Assembly (NCBI GenBank): GCA_934436245.1
Contig: CAKSAM010000044.1
Location: 1 to 18,100 of the forward strand
DNA: 18,100 nucleotides
Source: an uncultured Acetatifactor sp.
GTDB taxonomy: Bacteria > Bacillota > Clostridia > Lachnospirales > Lachnospiraceae
Direction: 5' to 3'
Shown: positions 6,201 through 12,442 of the stretch, piece by piece
Layout of the letters: the number at the start of each line of letters is the position of its first letter
Position numbering within the stretch: position 1 is the stretch's first letter
Program-made: the position numbers and the translations under genes
The notes under the pieces: generated by a model
Databases searched by the model: none
What the model was told of the DNA's origin: nothing
The model's input: only the letters and a program-made list of their open reading frames with translations

Positions 6201-6235
6201 AAAGGGGTCGTATGAAGGTGTCATACACCCTTTTT
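6201..6235 (+). terminator. Intrinsic terminator or attenuator just after the BMP promoter
   Basis: An A-rich left arm and GGGGT-c-GTATGA (6204-6215) pair with TCATAC-ACCC and the T-run (6221-6235), with a single bulge and a 5-nt loop. It lies only about 17 nt past the expected transcription start and about 88 nt before the gene. It could also end read-through from xpt. Confidence 0.6.
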
Positions 6236-6271
6236 GCGTTGACTCACCGGTTTATCTGCAGATCTGTGCCC

Positions 6272-6307
6272 GCGCTGCTACATGGATCTGTAACGAAGCA
6301 GCAGCGC
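6272..6307 (+). promoter_or_regulatory. Hairpin directly upstream of the BMP ribosome site
   Basis: GCGCTGCT (6272-6279) pairs perfectly with AGCAGCGC (6300-6307), ending four bases before AAGAGGAG. It probably protects the 5' end or sets translation efficiency of this abundant lipoprotein. Confidence 0.45.
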
Positions 6308-6322
6308 AGAAAGAGGAGAATT

Positions 6323-7609
6323 ATGAAAAAGAAAGTCGTAAGTTTACTCGCAGCTATGGCTCTCGCAGTTACTGCTCTGGCAGGATGCGGATCCAATGAC
6401 GCAGCTACCACCGGCACAGATGCAGCAACTGCTGCAGCTACTACCGAGGCCGCAGCTACTACTGAAGCAGCTACTACAGCAGCTGACAGTGAAACTGTTA
6501 CCGGTGTAAAGGCAGGTTTCATTTTCCTGCATGATGAGAACTCTACTTATGATCTGAACTTCCTGAACGGAGCAAAGGCAGCTTGTGAGAAGCTTGGCAT
6601 TGAGTACATGACCAAGACCAACATTCCTGAAGGACAGGAAGCTTATGAAGCAGCTTGTGAGCTTGCTGATGCAGGTTGTAATTTCATTTTTGCAGACAGT
6701 TTTGGACATGAGGACTACATCATCGAGGCTGCGAAGGAATATCCTGATGTTCAGTTCAGCCATGCAACCGGAACCAAGGCTCATACTGAGGGTCTGGACA
6801 ACTTCCACAATGCATTTGCTTCCATTTATGATGGCCGTTACCTTGCAGGTATCGTTGCAGGCATGAAGCTGAATGAGATGATCGCTAACGGTGATATTAC
6901 CGAGGATCAGGCTAAGATGGGTTATGTAGGTGCTTATACTTATGCAGAAGTTATGTCCGGTTATACATCCTTCTTCCTGGGCGCACGTTCCGTATGCCCT
7001 AGTGCTACCATGGATGTAACCTTTACCGGTTCCTGGTATGATGAGACCGCTGAGAAGGAAGCAGCTAACAAGCTGATCGAGGGCGGATGCGTACTGATCA
7101 GCCAGCATGCAGACTCCATGGGTGCTCCTACCGCATGTGAGACCGCAGGTGTTCCCAACGTATCTTACAACGGAAGCACTGAGGCAGCCTGCCCCAATAC
7201 CTTCCTGGTATCTTCCAGAGTTAACTGGGAGCCTTACTTTGAGTATGCTATTAAATGTGTAGCAGATGGAACTCCTATCGATACCGACTGGTGTGGTACT
7301 CTGGAGACCGGCTCTGTAGAGCTGAGCGATCTCGGTGCTGCTGTAGCAGACGGTACTGCAGAAGCAGTAGAAGCTGCAAAGGCTGATCTGATCGCAGGCA
7401 AGACTCATGTATATGATATCACCACCTTTACTGTAGACGGCAAGTCCCTGGACAGCTATGAGGCTGATATCGATACCGATCCTGATTATACTCCCGACCA
7501 TGAGGTAGTAAGTGACGGATACTTCCATGAGTCCGATGTTGCATTCCGTTCCGCTCCTTACTTCAATGTAAGAATTGATGGAATCAAACTGTTGGATGAG
7601 CAGTATTAA
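6323..7609 (+). CDS. BMP-family substrate-binding lipoprotein of a nucleoside-type ABC importer
   Basis: A 428-residue extracellular binding protein anchored by lipid. The signal peptide MKKKVVSLLAAMALAVTALA ends in the lipobox LAGC with Cys22. Residues 24-60 are a low-complexity A/T/E linker. A BMP (PnrA-like) domain follows from about 62, beginning VKAGFIFLHDENSTYDLNF, with PDVQFSHATGT and the central DGRYLAGIVAG-type segment. Known relatives bind purine nucleosides; the neighbouring xpt supports this but the exact ligand is inferred. The frame is open up to 6212, but the lipoprotein signal and AAGAGGAG fix ATG 6323. Codon choice is strongly uniform (GCA/GCT, CTG, GAG), a sign of high expression. 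A terminator follows before the transport genes, which would make this subunit more abundant. Confidence 0.92.
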   Translation: MKKKVVSLLAAMALAVTALAGCGSNDAATTGTDAATAAATTEAAATTEAATTAADSETVTGVKAGFIFLHDENSTYDLNFLNGAKAACEKLGIEYMTKTNIPEGQEAYEAACELADAGCNFIFADSFGHEDYIIEAAKEYPDVQFSHATGTKAHTEGLDNFHNAFASIYDGRYLAGIVAGMKLNEMIANGDITEDQAKMGYVGAYTYAEVMSGYTSFFLGARSVCPSATMDVTFTGSWYDETAEKEAANKLIEGGCVLISQHADSMGAPTACETAGVPNVSYNGSTEAACPNTFLVSSRVNWEPYFEYAIKCVADGTPIDTDWCGTLETGSVELSDLGAAVADGTAEAVEAAKADLIAGKTHVYDITTFTVDGKSLDSYEADIDTDPDYTPDHEVVSDGYFHESDVAFRSAPYFNVRIDGIKLLDEQY

Positions 7610-7632
7610 TTGATTTATTGAAATAGCCCGGA

Positions 7633-7666
7633 CGGCGCAGCGTTTATCGCCGCGCCGCCCTTTTTC
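7633..7666 (+). terminator. Intercistronic terminator after the BMP gene
   Basis: A GC-rich 10-bp stem with one mismatch (7633-7642 with 7648-7657, loop TTTAT) followed by CCCTTTTT. Partial termination here would give more binding protein than transporter. Confidence 0.85.
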
Positions 7667-7719
7667 TACCTTATGGATCTTTTGTTTGTTGTGGATGGAT
7701 GGGGTAGAAAAGGGGCGGC
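7654..7719 (+). promoter_or_regulatory. Long inverted repeat overlapping the terminator
   Basis: Bases 7654-7670 (end of the terminator stem, T-run, CTACC) pair with 7703-7719 over 17 bp with one G-U pair and a 32-nt loop. In read-through transcripts this fold would compete with the terminator stem. A further 6-bp hairpin GACCTG/CAGGTC (7746-7751, 7759-7764) precedes the ATPase ribosome site. Confidence 0.55.
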
Positions 7720-7790
7720 CAGTGTGCTTATGCCAGGTGTTAAAAGACCTGAAAATTGCAGGTCGTGGATAAATTGGAAAGGTGACTAGG

Positions 7791-9335
7791 ATGGAAAAAG
7801 AGACAAAAGTAGCTGCGGTTTCGATGAAAAACATTACCAAGACTTTTGGATCCGTGATTGCCAATGATAAGGTAAATCTGGATATCTTCAAGGGTGAGAT
7901 ATTATCACTGCTTGGGGAAAACGGCAGCGGTAAGACGACACTGATGAATATGCTCTCCGGTATTTATTTTCCGGATGAGGGACAGATCTTTATTAACGGT
8001 AAGGAAGAGGTCATCAAATCCCCCAAGGATGCGTTACGACTGGGAATCGGTATGGTGCATCAGCATTTTAAGCTGATCGATGTACTTTCCGCTACGGAGA
8101 ATATCATCCTGGGTCTGGAGGGCAGACTTAATATCAAGGAGGCTTCCCGGAAAATAGAGGAAATCTGTGATAAATACGGTTTTGAAGTGGATCCGAAGCA
8201 GAAAATCTATGATATGACGGTATCCCAGAAGCAGACCGTAGAGATTGTAAAGGTGCTGTATCGTGGTGCGGATATCCTGATCCTGGATGAGCCTACCGCA
8301 GTACTGACACCGCAGGAGACAGAGAAGCTTTTCAATGTTCTCCGGAAAATGAGAGATGATGGTAAAGCCATTGTTATCATTACCCATAAAATGCATGAAG
8401 TGGAATCTCTGTCCGACAGGGTGGCTGTGCTTCGTAACGGTCAGTATATTGGAAGCATGCTGACAAAGGATACCACCGTTACAGAAATGACCAATATGAT
8501 GGTGGGACGTGCGGTTACTTTGAATATTGTCAGACCGGAACCTGTGAATCCGAAGCCCCGTATCGAAGTACAGGGACTGACTGTACGTAACGAAGAAGGT
8601 ATCGTTAAGCTGAAGGATGTCTCCTTTACTGCCAATAGTGGTGAAATCCTGGGAATCGCCGGTATTTCCGGCTGTGGACAGAAGGAGCTTCTGGAAGCCA
8701 TTGCAGGTCTGCAGGTAACAGAAGCCGGCACGATCAGCTATGTGGAAGATGACGGAAGTAAGGAAATGCTCATCGGCAAGGATCCGTTGAAGATCGCAGA
8801 GATGGGTGTATCTCTTTCTTTTGTACCGGAGGATCGTCTCGGCATGGGTCTGGTAGGCAATATGGATCTGACCGATAATATGATGTTACGTTCCTTCCGA
8901 CAGGGACATACGCCGTTTACGAACCGAAAGCCTTCCAAACAGCTTGCAGCTGATGTGGTAGAGAATCTGGAGGTTGTAACCCCGGGTATCACCACTCCGG
9001 TACGCAGATTGTCCGGTGGAAATGTCCAGAAGGTTCTGGTAGGAAGAGAGATTGCGTCTGCACCTACCGTACTGTTGACGGCTTATGCGGTACGTGGACT
9101 GGATATCAATTCTTCCTATACCATTTACGATTTGATCAATGAACAGAAGAAAAAGGGCGTTGCCGTGATTTTCGTAGGTGAGGATCTGGATGTGCTGATG
9201 GAACTATCCGACCGTATCATGGTATTGTGTGGCGGAGAAGTCAGCGGTATTCTGGATGCGAGAAAGACAGACAAAAATGAGGTCGGTATGCTGATGACCA
9301 GAGTAGGAGGCAAAGAACATGAAGGAAAAGAATAA
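7791..9335 (+). CDS. ABC transporter ATPase with two nucleotide-binding domains (nucleoside importer type)
   Basis: A 514-residue ATPase that powers the two permeases downstream. NBD1 has Walker A GENGSGKTT (43-51), Q-loop VHQHF with Gln91, a weak signature TVSQKQ (143-148), Walker B ILILDEP (163-169) and His199 in ITHKMHEV. NBD2 has a degenerate Walker A GISGCGQKEL (291-300), a good signature LSGGN (407-411), an altered Walker B region TVLLTAYAVRGLD (426-438) and no switch histidine (FVGEDLD). The layout matches YufO/NupO and RbsA-like proteins, whose second domain is commonly degenerate. GTG 7782 is in frame, but ATG 7791 has GGAAAGG 8 nt before it and a cleaner N-terminus. The 3' end overlaps the next gene by 17 bases, so translation is coupled. 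Confidence 0.92.
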   Translation: MEKETKVAAVSMKNITKTFGSVIANDKVNLDIFKGEILSLLGENGSGKTTLMNMLSGIYFPDEGQIFINGKEEVIKSPKDALRLGIGMVHQHFKLIDVLSATENIILGLEGRLNIKEASRKIEEICDKYGFEVDPKQKIYDMTVSQKQTVEIVKVLYRGADILILDEPTAVLTPQETEKLFNVLRKMRDDGKAIVIITHKMHEVESLSDRVAVLRNGQYIGSMLTKDTTVTEMTNMMVGRAVTLNIVRPEPVNPKPRIEVQGLTVRNEEGIVKLKDVSFTANSGEILGIAGISGCGQKELLEAIAGLQVTEAGTISYVEDDGSKEMLIGKDPLKIAEMGVSLSFVPEDRLGMGLVGNMDLTDNMMLRSFRQGHTPFTNRKPSKQLAADVVENLEVVTPGITTPVRRLSGGNVQKVLVGREIASAPTVLLTAYAVRGLDINSSYTIYDLINEQKKKGVAVIFVGEDLDVLMELSDRIMVLCGGEVSGILDARKTDKNEVGMLMTRVGGKEHEGKE

Positions 9336-10422
9336 AGAGCCTTTGTTTCATATCGTAAAAAGAGATGCGCTTCCCTGGTATAAATCTCTGGGGATCCGAT
9401 TTCTGGCAATCCTGTTGGCGCTGATCCTGTGCGGTATCATTACGACGATTACCACGGGAATCAATCCTTTACAGGTATATCAGTCCATCGTTCTGGGTGC
9501 TTTCGGATCCGTCCGCAAGACCTGGGTCACTTTTCAGAATATAGCGATCCTGCTTTTGATCGCATTGGCACTGACTCCGGCATTTAAGATGAAATTCTGG
9601 AATATCGGAGGTGAGGGACAGGTGCTGATCGGAGGTCTGGCAGCAGCAGCCTGCATGATCTGTCTGGGAGATAAGCTTCCGAACGCAGTTGTGATCCTGT
9701 GCATGATCGTGGCCAGCCTGGCAGCAGGAGCCATCTGGGGATTCATTCCCGCATTTTTCAAGGCGAAATGGAATACCAACGAGACGCTGTCTACGCTGAT
9801 GATGAACTACATAGCTACTCAGCTGGTGGCATTTTATACGATAGTATGGGAGGTTCCCAAGGGATCCGGTAAGATCGGCATTATCAACCAGAACACCAAT
9901 GTGGGCTGGCTGCCGCAGATCTTCGGTTCCAAATATCTGTTAAGTATTGTAGTCGCAGTAGTGATCACGATATTTATGTATGTATATTTGAACTACAGCA
10001 AGCAGGGATATGAGATCTCTGTTGTGGGTGAGAGCGAAAATACCGCAAAATATGTGGGTATCAAAGTAGAAAAAGTAATCATCCGTACCATGCTTCTGTC
10101 CGGTGCGCTGTGCGGACTGGTAGGTCTGCTGTTGGTGGGAGGCATCAATCATACTGTGACCACCACGATTGCAGGCGGACAGGGATTTACTGCTGTACTG
10201 GTATCCTGGATGTCCAAGTTCAATCCTCTGACTATGGTATTCTCCAGCTTCCTGATCATTTTCATGGATCGTGGTGCCAGTGAGATCTCTACCAATTTCG
10301 GACTGAATCATTCCTACTCCGATATTCTGACAGGTATTATCCTGTTCTTTATTATCGGTTGTGAGTTTTTCATTACTTACAGACTGCAGTTCCGTAAAAA
10401 AGCAGAAAAGGAGGAACAGTAA
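9319..10422 (+). CDS. Nucleoside-type ABC transporter permease, first subunit (NupP/YufP-like)
   Basis: A 367-residue integral membrane protein of the BPD_transp_2 family. A short charged N-terminus (MKEKNKEPLFHIVKRD) is followed by a first span at about 27-48 and roughly eight to ten hydrophobic spans. Landmarks are FKMKFWNIGGEGQVLIGGL, KWNTNETLSTLMMNYIA and the cytoplasmic YEISVVGESENTAKYVGI, the typical ATPase-contact region of this family. AGGAGG lies 9 nt before the start inside the preceding gene, and the next permease begins two bases after the stop, showing one operon. It forms the channel with the following subunit. Confidence 0.93.
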   Translation: MKEKNKEPLFHIVKRDALPWYKSLGIRFLAILLALILCGIITTITTGINPLQVYQSIVLGAFGSVRKTWVTFQNIAILLLIALALTPAFKMKFWNIGGEGQVLIGGLAAAACMICLGDKLPNAVVILCMIVASLAAGAIWGFIPAFFKAKWNTNETLSTLMMNYIATQLVAFYTIVWEVPKGSGKIGIINQNTNVGWLPQIFGSKYLLSIVVAVVITIFMYVYLNYSKQGYEISVVGESENTAKYVGIKVEKVIIRTMLLSGALCGLVGLLLVGGINHTVTTTIAGGQGFTAVLVSWMSKFNPLTMVFSSFLIIFMDRGASEISTNFGLNHSYSDILTGIILFFIIGCEFFITYRLQFRKKAEKEEQ

Positions 10423-10424
10423 TC

Positions 10425-11426
10425 ATGTGGTCATTTTTACTTGCATTTATTCCGAGAGCGATCGTACAGGGAATTCCTCTGTTATACGGAAGTACCGGTG
10501 AGATCATCACGGAGAAGTCCGGTAATCTGAATCTGGGAATCCCCGGCGTCATGTATGTGGGAGGTATCTGCGGTGTCATCGGATCCTTCTTCTATGAGAG
10601 ATCCGTAGGAGATGCGGCGAACATGAATGGGTTCCTTGCCATTGCGATTCCGATGCTCTGCTGCCTGTTAGGATCCCTGCTGATGGGACTGCTGTACTGC
10701 TTCCTGACTGTTACCCTGCGGGCGAACCAGAACGTGACCGGTCTGGCCATGACCACCTTCGGTGTCGGCTTCGGTAACTTCTTTGGGGGATCTCTGATCA
10801 AACTGGTAAACAGTGATGTGCCTTCTATCGCATTGTCCGCTACCAGCAGCTATTTTAGTAAGTCCCTTCCTTTTGCGGGAAAACTTGGCTGGTTTGGCAA
10901 GCTGTTTTTATCCTATGGATTCCTGGCTTATCTGGCAGTGATCATCGCATTTGCGGCATCGTATGTTCTGAGTCATACCAGAACCGGACTGCACTTAAGA
11001 GCAGTCGGTGAGGGTCCCAATACCGCAGATGCAGCCGGTATCAACGTATCCCGGTACAAATACATCGCCACCTGCGTGGGATGTATGATCGCAGGTCTAG
11101 GCGGCCTGTACTACGTAATGGATTATGCCTGCGGTGTCTGGTCTAACGATGCATTCGGTGACAGAGGCTGGCTTGCCATTGCACTGGTTATCTTCACCAT
11201 CTGGCGACCGAATATCAGTGTATTTGCTTCGTTCCTGTTTGGCGGACTGTACATTTTGTATCTGTATCTGCCTACCGGTATTGAGCATATGGAATATCAG
11301 GAGCTGTATAAGATGATTCCTTATGTCGTAACCTTACTGGTACTGGTCATCACCAGCATGCGGAGTAAGAGAGAGAATCAACCTCCTGCAAGTCTGGGAC
11401 TGGCGTACTTCAGAGAAGAGAGATAA
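10425..11426 (+). CDS. Nucleoside-type ABC transporter permease, second subunit (NupQ/YufQ-like)
   Basis: A 333-residue membrane protein of the BPD_transp_2 family, paired with the preceding permease. Landmarks are IPLLYGSTGEIITEKSGNLN near the N-terminus (the shorter permease of such pairs starts this way), NVTGLAMTTFGVGFGNF in the middle, TRTGLHLRAVGEGPNTADAA as the ATPase-contact loop, then GDRGWLAIALVIFTIW. AAAGGAGG ends 10 nt before the ATG. No strong terminator was seen between this gene and the next; only a 5-bp GGTAC/GTACC repeat occurs, inside the next promoter. Confidence 0.93.
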   Translation: MWSFLLAFIPRAIVQGIPLLYGSTGEIITEKSGNLNLGIPGVMYVGGICGVIGSFFYERSVGDAANMNGFLAIAIPMLCCLLGSLLMGLLYCFLTVTLRANQNVTGLAMTTFGVGFGNFFGGSLIKLVNSDVPSIALSATSSYFSKSLPFAGKLGWFGKLFLSYGFLAYLAVIIAFAASYVLSHTRTGLHLRAVGEGPNTADAAGINVSRYKYIATCVGCMIAGLGGLYYVMDYACGVWSNDAFGDRGWLAIALVIFTIWRPNISVFASFLFGGLYILYLYLPTGIEHMEYQELYKMIPYVVTLLVLVITSMRSKRENQPPASLGLAYFREER

Positions 11427-11448
11427 TAACTACAGAAAAACATCCCTC

Positions 11449-11477
11449 TTGCAAAGTCGGTACCTTTATCATAAAAT
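11449..11477 (+). promoter_or_regulatory. Promoter of the cytidylate kinase-like gene
   Basis: TTGCAA (11449-11454) and TAAAAT (11472-11477) with 17-nt spacing, about 30 nt before the start codon. Confidence 0.5.
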
Positions 11478-11506
11478 GAGAGTACCTTACAAAGGAGGTG
11501 CTTACG

Positions 11507-11992
11507 ATGAACCTTGTAATTACTATCAGCCGAAGATTTGGAACAGGAGCCAGTCTGATCGCACAGGAGTTGTCAGAGAAGCTGGGGGTGCCGGTATATG
11601 ATAAGGCATACATAGAGCATGAGCTGGACGGTGACAGCTATGCTACGGAAGCGGAGGTCATTAAGGGGCTGGCGGAACATCCCTGTATTATTCTGGGGCG
11701 CTGTGCATCCGAGATCCTGAAGGATCAGCCGAATGTGTTTAATGTGTATGTGTGCGCAGATAAGGAAGATCGTATTGAGCGTATCATGAAGAAGGAAAGC
11801 CTCTCCCATGATGGGGCGAAGGAAATGCTTGAGAAAAATGATGCGGAGCGTGCCGACTATTATTATGAAAATACCGGTAAAGTGTGGGGTGATGTGAACA
11901 ATTATCACATGATCCTGGATACTACCAAGCTGGGAATCGAGAATTGTGCGGATATCCTGATCCGGTATTTTGAAAGAGTGGAAATTATTTGA
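11507..11992 (+). CDS. Short cytidylate kinase-like family protein
   Basis: A 161-residue protein related to the cytidylate kinase-like family common in Lachnospiraceae. It shows ITISRRFGTGASLIAQELSE (5-24, in place of the usual G-R-x-Y-G-S-G-G loop), VPVYDKAYIE, CIILGRCASEIL (60-71), VFNVYVCADKEDRIERIM and a terminal NYHMILDTTKLGIENCADIL. The P-loop lacks the usual lysine, as is common in this family, and the region between YDKAYIE and IILGRC is short, so the protein is smaller than the ~200 residues I expect. ATG 11507 follows AAAGGAGGTG; GTG 11498 is in frame but lies on the ribosome site. True kinase activity is doubtful; no substrate can be named. Confidence 0.8.
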   Translation: MNLVITISRRFGTGASLIAQELSEKLGVPVYDKAYIEHELDGDSYATEAEVIKGLAEHPCIILGRCASEILKDQPNVFNVYVCADKEDRIERIMKKESLSHDGAKEMLEKNDAERADYYYENTGKVWGDVNNYHMILDTTKLGIENCADILIRYFERVEII

Positions 11993-11994
11993 CA

Positions 11995-12060
11995 GCCCGG
12001 AATGCGAATGGGCGTTACGATTTCGAAAGTATGCAGTACGAAGAAATCGTTTAGGATATA
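11995..12060 (+). ncRNA. Structured element related to the xpt leader
   Basis: It starts two bases after the kinase-like stop. GCCC/GGGC (11995-11998, 12010-12013) holds ATGCGAAT in its loop, as in the xpt leader. ACGATTTC/GAAATCGT (12017-12024, 12043-12050) encloses GTAT/GTAC (12029-12032, 12036-12039). The 3' flank TTAGGATATAAA resembles GTAGGTATTAAA after the xpt copy. Stem positions differ by compensatory or wobble-neutral changes. Confidence 0.55.
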
Positions 12061-12077
12061 AATAGAGAATAGATTGT

Positions 12078-12110
12078 AAACAGATGCCCGACACGGACAT
12101 CTGTTTTTTT
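12078..12110 (+). terminator. Terminator of the kinase-like gene
   Basis: AAACAGATG (12078-12086) pairs with CATCTGTTT (12098-12106), 11-nt loop, and the T-run continues to 12110. Confidence 0.88.
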
Positions 12111-12442
12111 ATGAAAAACATTTTAAACACAGTAATAAAATTAATCAATTATGCAACATTATAAAATGAAAAATGTGGTTTAAAATATAACAAAAGATGA
12201 TATATGCAATCAAAAATTTTAATCAAATAATAAAACAGAAGAAACACCGAATAAAATAGCCTTTTTCGTGAATTTATAGGTGTATGACAAAAATGTCACA
12301 TTAAAATACATCAATTAACAAGATAAGAATATATCTTGATTACAAAAATTATGAGTGTTAAGATAATGCAATCAGATAAGTGAAAATAGTAAAAATAGCA
12401 GCTTTTGAAAATAAAAAGTAATCATACGGCAGGAGGATTTCC
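12111..12442 (+). promoter_or_regulatory. AT-rich upstream region of the leuA fusion gene
   Basis: About 330 nt without a gene. The word ATGCAATCA occurs at 12204-12212 and 12366-12374, with a partial copy ATGCAA at 12151. Hairpins: TGACA-AAAA-TGTCA (12285-12298) and CAAGATA/TATCTTG (12319-12325, 12332-12338). Weak promoter options are TTGATT (12336-12341) with TAAGAT (12359-12364), 17-nt spacing, or GATAAT at 12362. No T-box or leader peptide was recognised. AGGAGG at 12431-12436 serves leuA. Confidence 0.45.

Noticed and set aside
6212..6322. Longer start for the BMP protein at 6212
   Set aside because: ATG 6212 lies inside the terminator hairpin and would bury the lipoprotein signal peptide.
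6344..7891. 515-codon open frame on the minus strand opposite the BMP gene
   Set aside because: It is a shadow frame caused by the strongly biased codon use of the BMP gene; it crosses the terminator and the ATPase start and has no recognisable domain.
12404..12420. CodY box upstream of leuA
   Set aside because: The best candidate near GCTTTTGAAAATA lacks the centre and one flank of the consensus.
12111..12442. T-box or leucine leader-peptide attenuator before leuA
   Set aside because: No T-box core sequence, no leucine-codon run in a short ORF, and no terminator next to the gene.
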